Shown one piece after another: positions 1 to 10,564 of a stretch of 64,000 nucleotides of DNA. Origin of the DNA: Nitrospira sp. ND1 (GTDB taxonomy: Bacteria; Nitrospirota; Nitrospiria; Nitrospirales; Nitrospiraceae); the NCBI RefSeq assembly GCF_900170025.1, contig NZ_FWEX01000006.1, positions 2,347,625-2,411,624 on the forward strand, written 5' to 3'. Both the position numbers and the translations under genes were made by a program. The notes below the pieces were generated by a model. It searched no databases. It saw nothing but the letters and a program-made list of their open reading frames with translations, and was not told the origin of the DNA. Within the stretch, counting starts at the first letter, position 1, and each line of letters opens with the position of its first letter.

Positions 1-130
1 GGCATCGCAGGCAGTTCTTTTCATAGATGGCCTGGCCGTCGCGAGGATTGCCGCGATTGGTTTGCGCGGTGGCCCAGGTGCTGCCCAGGATGACGAGGCA
101 AACGGCAGAAAGAATGCTGAACGTTTTCAT
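1..130 (-). CDS. c-type cytochrome, N-terminal part (cut by window edge)
   Basis: The first 43 residues of a secreted protein are visible. They form a signal peptide (MKTF start, hydrophobic stretch, cleavage probably after ATA) followed by a short mature part ending in CLRC, where the next base lies outside the window. The spacing and the preceding DGQAIYEKN segment are typical of the heme-binding CxxCH of small class I cytochromes c, so a periplasmic electron carrier is likely. A good ribosome binding site (AAGGAG) lies 6 bases before the ATG. Everything after the first heme cysteines is missing, so the His and the axial Met cannot be checked. Confidence 0.6.
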   Translation of the reverse strand, partial: MKTFSILSAVCLVILGSTWATAQTNRGNPRDGQAIYEKNCLRC

Positions 131-179
131 GCGCAGGCTCCTTTATGGTTCGGCGCAGTGCGCCGGATTGGTCACAGAC

Positions 180-1037
180 TCATCGTACGATCAAGACCGG
201 ACAGGGCACGTGGTGCAGGAGGGCGTGGGAAATGCTTCCCAGGAGAAATCGCTCCAGCCCCTTGCGTCCATGGGAACCAATGACCAGAAGATCTGCCGAC
301 TTGGCGCGTTCCGTCAGGATGTCGGTCGGGTCTCCGACGGTCACCTGGGTGCCGACCGTATACCGGTGATTCATGACCGAGGCGGCCAAGTTCTTCACCA
401 GGTCTTCGGCCGAGCGTACGGCGATCCCGGTCCAATCCTGAAGCGGAAAGAGGCTGAACGGATCGGTGGACGGAATCTGCCGTACGACGCTCACGATGGT
501 GAGATCGACCGGATTCTTAAACGGATGGCTGAGGAGCCAGTCCTTGATCCTGGCGCCATCCTCATGTCCTTCGACGGCGACCGTTACGCGCTTGACTGGC
601 CCCTCACGCTCTTTCACGATCAAGGTCGTGCAGTCGGCATGGAGTGCGACGCGATGGGAGACGCTGCCGAGGACGAGTTCGCCGACGCGTCCCCGCCCGC
701 GCGCTCCGATCACGATCAGGTCTGCATGCGTTTCCCTGGCCTTGTCCAGAATCAGCGAGGCCGGTTTGCCGAATTCGCACACCCGTGTGATGGAGAGGCC
801 TTCGGATGGCAACATCGTAGATGTGTGGTCGAGCAATTGCTCCCCCGCTTTCTCCATGGCTTTCCGGAAGTCGTCGTACCCCTGCATGCTGCTCACTTCT
901 GCGACGATCGGATACTGAAACATGCCCAAGTCGATCCCATGCACCAGGATGACCTCGTGCAGATCGTACAGGTAGGACACTTCACGAACGGCTGCGAACG
1001 CCTGTTCCGACCAGTCGAGTGCGATGAGGGCGCGCAT
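180..1037 (-). CDS. tandem-domain universal stress protein (UspA family)
   Basis: This 285-residue protein holds two Usp domains, roughly residues 1-145 and 150-285. Each ends with the family ATP-binding signature G-x2-G-x9-G-S: GARGRGRVGE followed by GSVSH in the first, GSHGRKGLER followed by GSISH in the second. Usp proteins are cytoplasmic stress proteins that often bind ATP and act in hypoxia, starvation or membrane stress. The gene is the last of a minus-strand stress block with an NTF2-like protein, BCAM0308-like protein, phosphoribosyltransferase and Hsp20, although a 200-bp repeat element separates it from its upstream neighbour. The family is certain; the exact role is not. Confidence 0.9.
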   Translation of the reverse strand: MRALIALDWSEQAFAAVREVSYLYDLHEVILVHGIDLGMFQYPIVAEVSSMQGYDDFRKAMEKAGEQLLDHTSTMLPSEGLSITRVCEFGKPASLILDKARETHADLIVIGARGRGRVGELVLGSVSHRVALHADCTTLIVKEREGPVKRVTVAVEGHEDGARIKDWLLSHPFKNPVDLTIVSVVRQIPSTDPFSLFPLQDWTGIAVRSAEDLVKNLAASVMNHRYTVGTQVTVGDPTDILTERAKSADLLVIGSHGRKGLERFLLGSISHALLHHVPCPVLIVR

Positions 1038-1053
1038 AAGACTCCTTTCGCGA

Positions 1054-1260
1054 CAGGATGCTGAAAAAGTCCTCCAGCGTCGTTCTCGCAGCGCTCAGAG
1101 GTTCAACGTACGGTCCACAGTACGCTTCGCCTCTTCGCTTGCTGCGGCCTTGCTGGACGGCCTTTTTGAGCATCCTGCGAAGATATTGATCGCTTTCCCA
1201 TACGCCCGGCTCCTCGAGCATGCAGGATCTGCACACAGCCTTTCCGCATCCTGCCTGCTA
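1054..1260. repeat. MITE-like palindromic element, copy A
   Basis: This copy starts with CAGGATGCTGAAAAAG. Its central palindrome closes with GCTGGACGGCCTTTTTG and CATCCTGCG near 1177, and a second inverted end reads TTTCCGCATCCTGC near 1240-1253. The outer right end, read on the minus strand, starts TAGCAGG, and this TAG is the stop codon of the NTF2-like gene (1258-1260). Three related copies lie at 24431, 29325 and 39595. The stem with a T run could also end transcription in both directions between the two flanking genes. Confidence 0.75.
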
Positions 1261-1809
1261 GAACAACGGGTGCGGTGACGTGCCGAAGGGCATGAACCGC
1301 GGGGAATCGCCGACGTTGCCGCGAATGCGCCACTGACCGTCATCGAACGTCATGTAGTGCACTTCCTCATACCAACTGTCGATCGGCACACGTAACCCGC
1401 CGGTTTTCGACAGGCCCGACAAACTGCCCGTACAGGTGACCTCGATGATGGTCTTGGAGCCGGATCCGACCTTGATCATCCGGGAAAAATGATGAGTGTC
1501 GGACAGTTCCCGGAATTCGTCGAACAGGTTGATCCAGACCTTCCGCATGTCGGTCTTCTTCAGTCCGTGATAATTGTACTGCTCCGAATACAGGGCCATG
1601 ATGCCGTCCACGTCGCCGGCACGAAGCGCCTGTTCCGCCTGCCGGAACGTTGCCAGCACGTGATCGACGGTCGCTTGATCGAGGTCTGCCGCCGCTCCAG
1701 GAAGGAGCTGCATCTCGGCTGTTGCCGGAGACCCCGTCAGGGTGACCACCAGAAGCCCGCCGATGAGAAACCTGCTCCATCGATCCCACCTCCGTTCCCC
1801 TCCACCCAT
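1258..1809 (-). CDS. exported NTF2-like (SnoaL-type) protein
   Basis: The product has 183 residues with an N-terminal signal segment (LIGGLLVVTLTG, cleavage near ATA). An NTF2-like cone domain follows from about residue 45 to 175: a helix with a VLATFRQAEQALRAGD pattern, a MALYSEQYNYHG segment, and strands that end near WRIRG. Such domains bind small ligands or act as assembly modules; no catalytic residues can be assigned here. The ATG at 1809 was chosen because GAAGGAGTGATC sits directly before it; an upstream GTG at 1815 is less likely. The stop codon lies inside repeat copy A. Confidence 0.75.
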   Translation of the reverse strand: MGGGERRWDRWSRFLIGGLLVVTLTGSPATAEMQLLPGAAADLDQATVDHVLATFRQAEQALRAGDVDGIMALYSEQYNYHGLKKTDMRKVWINLFDEFRELSDTHHFSRMIKVGSGSKTIIEVTCTGSLSGLSKTGGLRVPIDSWYEEVHYMTFDDGQWRIRGNVGDSPRFMPFGTSPHPLF

Positions 1810-1839
1810 GATCACTCCTTCTTCCGATGGTGAAGTTGC

Positions 1840-2334
1840 CTACCCGACCCAGGTGACGCGGATAAAATCTTCATCCTTGTCGTATTGCAGTTCCAATTCG
1901 CCGTGATGCGCATGTTTCAGCGCTTCGCCGATGCGTCTGGGTAAGTGGGTATCGGTCGTGAGGACGACAAGCCCCTCTGCCCGGTTCTCGATCGTCATAA
2001 TGCGGGCCAGCGGGTATTCTTTTTTTTCCTGCGCCTCGGCATTGTGGATCAGCCCCATGACTTGGTCCCGGTGTTGGTCTTTGTAGGCTCCCTTGAGCGT
2101 GACGAACCCTTTCGGGTTGTTGTCTTCGATACGGAGACAAGCCGGACAGACGATCTCATCGGCCCCCGTCGGTTTGGTTCCCCAGGTCCAGCGTCCCTTA
2201 TGGAACAGCGCCCCGCAAGTCTTACAGACCGTGGGTTCCTTCAACTTCCCCGGCAGCTTGTAGGTGTCGTGTTGACCTTCCTGCACGAAGCGATCGCGGC
2301 GCGCGGCGTGGCCGCCTTCGGTGTGTTTGTTCAT
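1840..2334 (-). CDS. BCAM0308-like protein with treble Zn-binding Cys pairs
   Basis: This 164-residue cytoplasmic protein has two CxxC pairs (CKTCG near residue 37 and CPACL near 64) that should bind one zinc ion. A C-terminal part with the segment IMTIENRAEGLVVLTTDTHLP follows, and the whole matches the BCAM0308 family as I know it. In Burkholderia cenocepacia that gene belongs to the low-oxygen-activated locus with Usp and Hsp20 genes, the same company as here. The start MNKHTEGGH is preceded by AAAAGGA; a longer reading frame upstream overlaps the next gene and is unlikely. The molecular function is unknown. Confidence 0.75.
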   Translation of the reverse strand: MNKHTEGGHAARRDRFVQEGQHDTYKLPGKLKEPTVCKTCGALFHKGRWTWGTKPTGADEIVCPACLRIEDNNPKGFVTLKGAYKDQHRDQVMGLIHNAEAQEKKEYPLARIMTIENRAEGLVVLTTDTHLPRRIGEALKHAHHGELELQYDKDEDFIRVTWVG

Positions 2335-2389
2335 CGGTGCGATTCCTTTTCTGTGCCGGGTCATCCGCTCTGTGGCCCGCGCTGTGATG

Positions 2390-3043
2390 TTACGATCGGT
2401 TGATAGACGCTTCTTCCGCCAGATTGAGATATTGCAGCACCTCACGGTCTTCGACCTGCTCGAAGTCCCGGTAGAAGTTACCGACGGCATAAAACGGATC
2501 CGGTATCCGCAGCACGATCAATTGGTCGACCAGTTTTCGCGCTTCCTCCACGGTCGAACGGGGGCCCACCGGAATGGCCCCGATCACGCGACGCGGGTTT
2601 CCCTGGCGGGCGGTCGCAACGGAGGCAAAGAACGTCGCGCCTGTGGCGAGGCCGTCATCGACGAGAATCACCGTCCGGTCGTTCAGGTCGGGGAACGGTC
2701 GCCCCTGCCGGTACAAGGCTACACGCCTGGTGACTTCCTTTTGCTGCGCCTGCACGGCGGCTGAGAGTTGTCGTTCTGTGAGCGACAAGCCCAATAGCGC
2801 CTCTCGATTCCAGTACACGGCGCCTGTTTCGCTGACGGCTCCCAGGGCATATTCAGGATTGCCCGGCGCGCCGATTTTTCGCGTAATGAGCACATCGAGC
2901 GCCAGATGCAGGGCCAGGCTCAATTGATAGGCCACTGCCACTCCCCCGCGCGGCAACGCGAGGAGAATGGCGCTTGGATCTTTGCGAAACTGGATCAGCT
3001 CCTGCGCGAGGAGTTCGCCGGCTTCTTCACGGTTCTTGAACAT
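2390..3043 (-). CDS. phosphoribosyltransferase-domain protein
   Basis: The 217-residue protein has the type I phosphoribosyltransferase fold. The PRPP-binding loop is VILVDDGLATGAT at about residues 127-139, and a LPRGGVAVAY segment lies near residue 30. Stand-alone proteins of this subgroup occur next to stress genes (Usp, Hsp20, erythromycin-esterase-like), and their substrate has not been settled in general. The start MFKNREEAGE was chosen over an upstream in-frame start because it fits the family N-terminus. The gene lies between the BCAM0308-like gene and a 49-residue membrane peptide on the same strand, probably in one operon with hsp20. Confidence 0.85.
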   Translation of the reverse strand: MFKNREEAGELLAQELIQFRKDPSAILLALPRGGVAVAYQLSLALHLALDVLITRKIGAPGNPEYALGAVSETGAVYWNREALLGLSLTERQLSAAVQAQQKEVTRRVALYRQGRPFPDLNDRTVILVDDGLATGATFFASVATARQGNPRRVIGAIPVGPRSTVEEARKLVDQLIVLRIPDPFYAVGNFYRDFEQVEDREVLQYLNLAEEASINRS

Positions 3044-3094
3044 GGCTCTCCGCTCCCCCTGCCGTGCGCCCTGCATACTGTGGCCCGAAGGGGC

Positions 3095-3244
3095 TTACCA
3101 CAGCCCGCTCGTGACCCCTACGCCGATGAGGAACAGCGCCGCGACAATCACGAGCACCATCAGCCACCGGTGATGGTGAGATGCACCCTCGGGATGCCAA
3201 TGGATTTCCCAGGGGATGTCCAGATATCGAGGATGTCGGAACAT
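3095..3244 (-). CDS. 49-residue single-span membrane peptide
   Basis: A short reading frame starts with ATG after a good GGAAGGAG site and encodes MFRHPRYLDIPWEIHW, a His-rich stretch (GASHHHRW), and one strongly hydrophobic segment (LMVLVIVAALFLIGVGV). It sits between hsp20 and the phosphoribosyltransferase gene on the same strand with short gaps, so it is probably cotranscribed. The His cluster just before the membrane segment might bind metal, but this is a guess. I do not recognise the family. Confidence 0.6.
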   Translation of the reverse strand: MFRHPRYLDIPWEIHWHPEGASHHHRWLMVLVIVAALFLIGVGVTSGLW

Positions 3245-3260
3245 GGTGTGCTCCTTCCGC

Positions 3261-3734
3261 TTAGGACACCTTCACGTCAATCGATTTGGGCTTGGCTTTC
3301 TCCGATTTCGGCAGATGCACTGTGAGGATGCCGTCTTTGTATTCCGCCGCGACCTTGCTGCCGTCGGCATCTTCCGGCAGGGTGAAGCTTCGTAAGAAAC
3401 TGCCGTACGCGCGTTCCATGCGATGATATTTCTTGTCCTTTTCTTCCTTCTCGTATTTGCGCTCGCCGGAGATCGCGAGCACATTGTCCTGCACCGTGAG
3501 TTTCACGTCTTCCTTCTTGATCTCGGGCAGCTCCGCCTTGATCAGGTATTCCTTGTCGTCTTCGGTGATGTCGACCAGGGGAGACCATTCTGCGACCGAA
3601 ATCGACTCCTTCTGGCCTTCCGTTTTGGTCGGTGTCCGACCCCAGAGGGCGGACAAGCGCTGTTCCATGTCCTCAAGTTCTCGCCATGGATTCATCTGTC
3701 TCCGAAATGGTTCCCAACGGGTGAGTCCACTCAT
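3261..3734 (-). CDS. small heat shock protein, Hsp20/alpha-crystallin family
   Basis: The 157-residue chaperone has a short N-terminal arm (MSGLTRWEPFRR) and an alpha-crystallin domain at about residues 45-145 with the LTVQDNVLAISGERK strand and the family A-x-x-x-n-GvL box (YKDGILTVHLPK). It lacks a clear C-terminal I-x-I tail beyond SIDVKVS. Members form oligomers that hold unfolding proteins in the cytoplasm. The start at 3734 gives an 8-base spacing to AAAGGAG, better than the ATG at 3740. It is the first gene of the minus-strand stress block; a weak sigma-54-like site lies about 100 bases upstream. Confidence 0.93.
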   Translation of the reverse strand: MSGLTRWEPFRRQMNPWRELEDMEQRLSALWGRTPTKTEGQKESISVAEWSPLVDITEDDKEYLIKAELPEIKKEDVKLTVQDNVLAISGERKYEKEEKDKKYHRMERAYGSFLRSFTLPEDADGSKVAAEYKDGILTVHLPKSEKAKPKSIDVKVS

Positions 3735-4337
3735 GGTCATGTCTCCTTTACGGTATGAGTAAGTTCAGCCTGAGCTGGTGTCTTGTCATGGCGTTCGAGA
3801 GATGGTGTTCTGGAACCGTCATTCTGCATTGGCACTGTTGCAGACTCGATGCCAGCGGACAATGTGGCGGCATTCACAGGGGAGGTGCGGAAGTTCACTT
3901 GCTTAGGAACATGGCAGGCAGTTTCCTGTGCCCACTATTTTGCCGGGGTGGGGCGTTACGGGACAGCGGACGGGGGCCGCAATGGTGCCAATTACCTCAT
4001 TGATTTCAATCCGGCCATGGTTACTCGATGAATGAAGGGATATGAAGGGAGGTGGAGCCAGGATAAGGTCGAAACCCCCGCTTCCGTGCCGCGTGAGTGG
4101 GTTCGGGGGTCGCGCCTGTCGCAATTTCGGGGTCCGGTCCGAAGGGACGCGCTTCCATCTCGGTGCCAGTAGGAGGCACGGCTCGCACAAGGAGCCCGAT
4201 GAATGGGGAGCGCGGGTTATCCAGGTTGTGTGACTCGCCGGGGTGTCCGGAAGGATTCCCGTCAGGGGGCAGGTCCGATCTTCACACGGGAGCGGGTTTT
4301 TTGTGATGGTTGTCCGGAAAAGGAGCCGCAGGCCGGG
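3735..4337. other. intergenic region, no supported gene
   Basis: About 600 bases lie between hsp20 and the nucleotidyltransferase gene. Reading frames here lack ribosome sites and protein-like composition. A weak sigma-54-like sequence on the minus strand (3839-3854, TGGCATC then CTGCA) might serve hsp20. An inverted repeat ACCCCCG/CGGGGGT occurs around 4074-4118. I see nothing else. Confidence 0.5.
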
Positions 4338-5018
4338 CTAGCGGAGAAATGCCTTTCGAACCTTGAGGAGGAAGGCGTCGGCCAGTTCCGGACGGGCCTG
4401 TTGGGAGCAGGTGCGGAGTCGCCGCTCCGCTTCTGCAGTCCAGTGTTCTCCCATGTCGATGACCTCGCCGGGGCGAAAGTGCCCGGCTTTGATTCTGGCC
4501 ACGGCTTCACCCACAGGCGTTTCGGAAATTCTGATACTGAACGTTCCCCGCTCCAACAATTCGCAGAGGTTGAAGAGCACCCGCACATAGGCCGCCGCAT
4601 ATTTGGCCGGCCGCCTATCCTTCTTCTCCAACATCTTCTTGCGCTGGTTGTCGCAGTAGTTGAGGAACGACTCATAGGCCGCCTGCGCCGACCAGAGTCG
4701 CGGAAAGAGTTGGCGTAGCTCCGCGCCCCAATCATCCATCGTCACCACCGGCGCCACCAGTGTTTCGAGCACCAGCGGATGACCTTGCAGGGCCAATTGG
4801 AGAAAGTGTCCGATCTCCCAGGACGTCTCGTCCTCTTCCTCTTTCATCATTCTCGTGCCCTGATACTTAAACCCGACACGAAAGAGTTCGGCCGTGGGCA
4901 GGACGAAGACACTGCGGTAGTCCTTGTCGCTGTCGGGACCGGCCAGGCCGTGGGCGTGCGAACCGACCACCACCTTCAAAATGCAGGTATCGGTCGATGA
5001 TGTAGCTGCGTCTCTCAT
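4338..5018 (-). CDS. nucleotidyltransferase-domain protein (RlaP/MNT-like)
   Basis: The 226-residue protein carries a nucleotidyltransferase motif GSHAHGLAGPDSDKD at residues 19-33, matching the G-S-x-A-x-G-x-x-x-x-S-D-x-D pattern of the polymerase-beta-like 'predicted nucleotidyltransferase' family. The rest is helical with a conserved-looking YCDNQRKKMLEKKDRRPAKYAAAY segment split across residues 119-142. Targets of this family are mostly unknown. It overlaps the acyl carrier protein gene by 4 bases (ATGA type), so it belongs to the same operon as the dehydrogenase genes; why is not evident. Function beyond the fold is not claimed. Confidence 0.75.
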   Translation of the reverse strand: MRDAATSSTDTCILKVVVGSHAHGLAGPDSDKDYRSVFVLPTAELFRVGFKYQGTRMMKEEEDETSWEIGHFLQLALQGHPLVLETLVAPVVTMDDWGAELRQLFPRLWSAQAAYESFLNYCDNQRKKMLEKKDRRPAKYAAAYVRVLFNLCELLERGTFSIRISETPVGEAVARIKAGHFRPGEVIDMGEHWTAEAERRLRTCSQQARPELADAFLLKVRKAFLR

Positions 5019-5272
5019 GATCGCGCGGCGGAGAGTTGAGCGAGACAGCCGTTCAAGGTCATGTACTTGGGGTAGTCGGATTCCGGAATCTCGATGTGGA
5101 ACTCCTTGTGAAGCGCGACCACGAAGTTGAGGAAATCCATCGAGTCGAGGTCGAGTTGGTCGCGGAAGCTGACATCCGGGCGTAGGGAGGTGGTATCCGC
5201 TTCCGGCGCGATCTCACCGAGAAGACGAAGGATCCGGCTGCGCATTTCATCTTCCGATAGTGGCGTGTTCAT
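5015..5272 (-). CDS. acyl carrier protein
   Basis: This 85-residue protein has the four-helix ACP pattern with the phosphopantetheine attachment motif [10 protein letters not shown]; the modified serine is residue 44. It is unlike housekeeping AcpP, whose motif is GADSLD, and resembles stand-alone ACPs such as those in specialised acyl pathways. Its start overlaps the stop of the E2 gene by 4 bases and its end overlaps the nucleotidyltransferase gene, so translation is coupled in a tight operon. An ACP beside E1/E2 and an acyl-CoA ligase suggests that an acyl product may be loaded on this carrier, an inference only. Confidence 0.88.
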   Translation of the reverse strand: MNTPLSEDEMRSRILRLLGEIAPEADTTSLRPDVSFRDQLDLDSMDFLNFVVALHKEFHIEIPESDYPKYMTLNGCLAQLSAARS

Positions 5273-6441
5273 AACGACTGGGGCTCCTGTAACAAGCGAT
5301 CGATTTCAGCCAGGAACAATCCTCCGCGGTGGCCGTCGGTGACGCGGTGGTCGGCGGAGAGCGACGCCATGAGCACCGGCCTCGGCACAACCGCACCATC
5401 GGCGACCCAGGGGCGTTCGACGACTTTGCCGAATCCGACCAGCGCGACTTGGGGAGGATAAATGACTCCGAACACAGTTTCCACTCCCTGTTCCCCCAGA
5501 CTCGTGACGGTGATGGTCGGGTCGGACAGTTCCGAGCTCCGTAGCGAACCGGCTCTGGCGCGCTTCACCAGGTCCTGAAAGTTCTGCATCAACTCGCCGA
5601 GGCTCAGCCGATCGGCGTCGTGCAATGCCGGCGCGACCAGTCCACCCTGGCGGAGGGAGATGGCGGTGCCGATATGAATCCGTTCACTTCTGCTCGCCTC
5701 GCCGTCTTTCCAGAGTGCATTGAGCTCGGGAACTCGGCGAAGCGCGAGGGCGACCGCTTTGATCAACAGGACACCGTACAAGAGACGCTCCGTGACGGGA
5801 CGCTGCTCGTTCGAGTCCTTCAGCCAGGTGATTGCCCGGCCCATGTCGATGGTGGTGCTGAGGTAATAGTGGGGGATCTCGCGTTTGGATCGGGCCATGG
5901 CTGCGGCGATGGTTTGCCGCATGCGTCCCTGGCGGTCGGCGGCACCGACCGGTTTGGCGACGCCCGCCGTAGCCGTGGTGGCTCGCTCGATATCGGCCAG
6001 GGTGATGGCTCCTTCCGGGCCGCTCCCCTGCAACGTGCTTGCGTCGATGCCTCGCTCGGCGGCCAGTTTTCTCGCCGCGGGTGAAATCCGCAATCGCCCG
6101 GCCTGAGAGGGCGCAGCGGCTATGCTCTCAATTCGATGGACGGGCGGAGGGGGAGCCAGTGGAGTGGTGATCGTACGGGGGGAAGCGACACTTGTTGTCG
6201 GCCGTCCCTCTTCGCGAATGATCGCCATGACCGCTCCCACCGGAACCTTGTCGCCCGGTCTGGTGATGAGTCGTTCGATGATGCCTGTGGTATGGGACTC
6301 CACGTCGATGGCGGCCTTCTCCGTGTCGACCTCCGCGATGATCTCGCCTTTGGTGATGCGGTCGCCCTCTTTCTTTTTCCACTGCACCAAGATGCCGTCG
6401 GTCATGTCGGCGCCGAGCGTCGGCATCAGGAATTCAGCCAT
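5269..6441 (-). CDS. pdhC: 2-oxo acid dehydrogenase E2, dihydrolipoamide acyltransferase
   Basis: The 390-residue protein has three parts: one lipoyl domain (residues 1-76, lipoyl lysine in DTEKAAID), a peripheral subunit-binding domain (about 115-150, with [10 protein letters not shown] and GSGPEGAI), and a catalytic acyltransferase domain (about 170-385) with the active-site motif DHRVTDG near residue 367. Pro/Ala-rich linkers separate them. It takes the acyl group made by E1 and transfers it to CoA. The gene follows E1 beta on the same strand after 88 bases. The substrate, pyruvate or another 2-oxo acid, cannot be read from the sequence; pyruvate is most likely. No E3 gene is next to it. 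Confidence 0.92.
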   Translation of the reverse strand: MAEFLMPTLGADMTDGILVQWKKKEGDRITKGEIIAEVDTEKAAIDVESHTTGIIERLITRPGDKVPVGAVMAIIREEGRPTTSVASPRTITTPLAPPPPVHRIESIAAAPSQAGRLRISPAARKLAAERGIDASTLQGSGPEGAITLADIERATTATAGVAKPVGAADRQGRMRQTIAAAMARSKREIPHYYLSTTIDMGRAITWLKDSNEQRPVTERLLYGVLLIKAVALALRRVPELNALWKDGEASRSERIHIGTAISLRQGGLVAPALHDADRLSLGELMQNFQDLVKRARAGSLRSSELSDPTITVTSLGEQGVETVFGVIYPPQVALVGFGKVVERPWVADGAVVPRPVLMASLSADHRVTDGHRGGLFLAEIDRLLQEPQSL

Positions 6442-6529
6442 GATGGAGACTCCGTGAAGCGCGAAAGGTGAAACGTAACACGTACAATGGAACGGGCGAT
6501 GAGTGAGAGAGAAACAGCCAAGGCATCGG

Positions 6530-7504
6530 TTATCCCAACAGCCTGCGAACCGCCTTCACGATCTTGTTCGGCTGCGGCAGCGCCGCCTCTTCCAGATGTT
6601 TCGGATAGGGAATCGGGACCTCTTCGCTGCAGACCCGCGCGACCGGGGCATCCAAATCGTAAAACGTGCCCTCCATGATCTGCGCGGCGACTTCGGCGGC
6701 GAAACTTCCCGTGCGCCAGGCCTCGTCGATGACCACCGCCCGGTGGGTCTTTCGAACGGAGGTGAGGATGGTGCCGGTATCGAGGGGGCGTAGGACGCGC
6801 AGGTCCACGACCTCCGCGTCGATGCCCTCTTGAGCCAGTTGGGTGGCAGCGGCCAGTGTCTTCCACAGGCTGCCCCCGAACGTGATGAGACTCACATCCT
6901 TTCCGGGTCGGCGCACCGCGGCGCGGGAGATATCGACTGCGGGCCAGCTTTCCTCCAACTCGCCTTCCATGGAATAGAGATACGCATGCTCGAAAATAAA
7001 CACCGGGTCCGGCTCCTGGATCGCGGTGAGCAACATCCCCCGCGCATCCGTCACGGTGGCAGGCGTCAGGACCGTGATGCCGGGAATGTGCGCATACCAG
7101 CCTTCCAGGCTGTGCGAATGTTGCGCCGCCATCTGGCGGCCGGCGCCGGTAGCCATTCGAACGACCAGCGGCACGTTGAACTGACCGCCGGACATGTGCC
7201 GGAGCGTTGCCGCGTTGTTGAGAATTTGATCGAGTGCCAACAGGCTGAAATTCACCGTCATCACTTCCACAATCGGACGCATGCCGCCCAGGGCCGCGCC
7301 GATGCCGGCGCCGACGAAGGTGCTTTCCGACAGCGGCGTATCACGAATGCGTTCCGGGCCGAACTCGTCGAGCAACCCCTTGCTGCAGGCATAGGTGCCG
7401 CCGTATTTGCCGACATCCTCCCCCATGAGAAAGACGCGAGGGTTGCGCTGGAGCGCGTCCCGTAATCCCGCCCGAACGGCTTCTCTGTAGGTGATCTTGG
7501 TCAT
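6530..7504 (-). CDS. pdhB: pyruvate dehydrogenase E1 component, beta subunit
   Basis: The 324-residue protein matches the beta chain of two-subunit E1 enzymes throughout: an N-terminal thiamine-diphosphate pyrimidine-binding domain with [10 protein letters not shown] and [18 protein letters not shown], and a C-terminal transketolase-type domain that starts near residue 200 with [11 protein letters not shown]. It works with the alpha subunit encoded just upstream to decarboxylate a 2-oxo acid and acylate the lipoyl arm of E2. The start [10 protein letters not shown] was chosen by family length; the preceding site is weak. The spacers on both sides carry a GCGAAAGGTGA sequence. Confidence 0.92.
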   Translation of the reverse strand: MTKITYREAVRAGLRDALQRNPRVFLMGEDVGKYGGTYACSKGLLDEFGPERIRDTPLSESTFVGAGIGAALGGMRPIVEVMTVNFSLLALDQILNNAATLRHMSGGQFNVPLVVRMATGAGRQMAAQHSHSLEGWYAHIPGITVLTPATVTDARGMLLTAIQEPDPVFIFEHAYLYSMEGELEESWPAVDISRAAVRRPGKDVSLITFGGSLWKTLAAATQLAQEGIDAEVVDLRVLRPLDTGTILTSVRKTHRAVVIDEAWRTGSFAAEVAAQIMEGTFYDLDAPVARVCSEEVPIPYPKHLEEAALPQPNKIVKAVRRLLG

Positions 7505-7559
7505 AGGTACCACCGCGAAAGGTGAGACGCGGACCAGCTACGTACATTCGCCTGACGTG

Positions 7560-8543
7560 TCACGTCTTACGTCTCACGTCCGTGCACACATCTTTGTTGA
7601 GATCCTCGATCGGCTCCCAGGGAGCCGCCTCGGCGAAGGCCACGGCTTCCTCGATTTCAGTCGCGATCGCAGCCTCTATCTGTTGGAGATCCTCATCGCG
7701 CAGCAATCGGGCCTGGCGAAGGGCCTGTTCGAAGGTCGCAATCGGGTCCCGCCGCTTCCATTCGCTGACTTCGTCTTTGGTCCGATACAACTCGGCGTCG
7801 TACATGGAATGGGCGCGAAACCGATAGGTCCGGTATTCAAGGAAGTAGGGGCCGTTGCCGTTTCGGATCAACTCGACTGCGCGACCAGTCGCCTTCTCAA
7901 CCGCCAGCACGTCCATACCGTCGACTGTGTCGGCGCCCATCGCATAGGCCTTCGCCTTGGCGGCAATATCGGGTTGCGATTGATGGCGGGCCAGGGCGGT
8001 GCCCATCGCATAGAGGTTATTTTCACAGAGAAACAGCACCGGGAGTTTCCACAAGGCGGCCAGGTTGAGGGATTCGTGAAACTCGCCCTCCGCCACCGCG
8101 CCGTCGCCGAAGTAGCAGCCGGTGACACGCGTGCGACCTTGCATCTTGTCGGCGAGGGCCAGGCCGACGGCCACGGGTAATCCACCGGCCACGATGGCCA
8201 GGCCTCCGTAAAACCTCCGGGAAGCATCGAAGAAATGCATCGAGCCTCCGCGTCCGCGCGCACAACCAGCGGCTTTGCCATACAGCTCTGCCATCAGCCG
8301 GTTCATCGATGTGCCGCGCACCAGTGCATGGCCATGCTCACGATAGGTGGCGACGATCGCGTCTTCGTTCGTGAACGACGGGATGGAGCCGGCGGCCACG
8401 GCCTCTTCGCCGATGTACAGATGCAAAAAACCGTGGATCTTCCCGAGTTGATAGAGTTCCGCGGCCCGTTCCTCGAAGCGGCGGATACGGAGCATCTGCC
8501 GCAGCAACTCAAGGCCCTGTTCGCGTGTTAAGGAGGGTGTCAT
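7560..8543 (-). CDS. pdhA: pyruvate dehydrogenase E1 component, alpha subunit
   Basis: This 327-residue protein has the thiamine-diphosphate motif GDG (in [14 protein letters not shown], near residue 142) running to ENN (about 174-176), and the phosphorylation-loop-like segment [10 protein letters not shown] near 244. An upstream segment ([11 protein letters not shown]) contributes an active-site His. All point to the alpha chain of a branched two-subunit E1. It lies directly after the acyl-CoA synthetase gene and before E1 beta. The start [10 protein letters not shown] follows AGAGAGACGAC; a longer upstream frame would run into the intergenic spacer and looks unlike protein. Confidence 0.92.
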   Translation of the reverse strand: MTPSLTREQGLELLRQMLRIRRFEERAAELYQLGKIHGFLHLYIGEEAVAAGSIPSFTNEDAIVATYREHGHALVRGTSMNRLMAELYGKAAGCARGRGGSMHFFDASRRFYGGLAIVAGGLPVAVGLALADKMQGRTRVTGCYFGDGAVAEGEFHESLNLAALWKLPVLFLCENNLYAMGTALARHQSQPDIAAKAKAYAMGADTVDGMDVLAVEKATGRAVELIRNGNGPYFLEYRTYRFRAHSMYDAELYRTKDEVSEWKRRDPIATFEQALRQARLLRDEDLQQIEAAIATEIEEAVAFAEAAPWEPIEDLNKDVCTDVRRKT

Positions 8544-8627
8544 GTCGTCTCTCTTCTCCCGCGCGTTGTCAGCGTTCCGCTTGTAGTTTGAGATGAATTT
8601 CTCGTTCCGATGCTGACTGCTCATCGC

Positions 8628-10388
<1,761 letters not shown>

Positions 10389-10564
10389 TGTGCGGTTCAC
10401 ACTCCTCGGACAGACTCCGAGCATGCGTTCTGCAAGGCATAGACCATCGACGCCTGTGAAGGCCGGAGAGGAAAGCGAGGGAAATCACGGTGGTTAGTGC
10501 GCCGCAGGCGGGGAGAGCCGATGGTCCACCTGTAGCATTTTTCACCAGTGGTAAGAGGAGGGTC

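Noticed and set aside
27-1064. 345-residue plus-strand reading frame at the left end
   Set aside because: It is antisense to the universal stress protein gene, which has clear motifs; the frame has no ribosome site and unnatural composition.
3755-4031. Two short plus-strand frames after hsp20
   Set aside because: Unusual Cys/Trp content and no ribosome site; probably chance frames.
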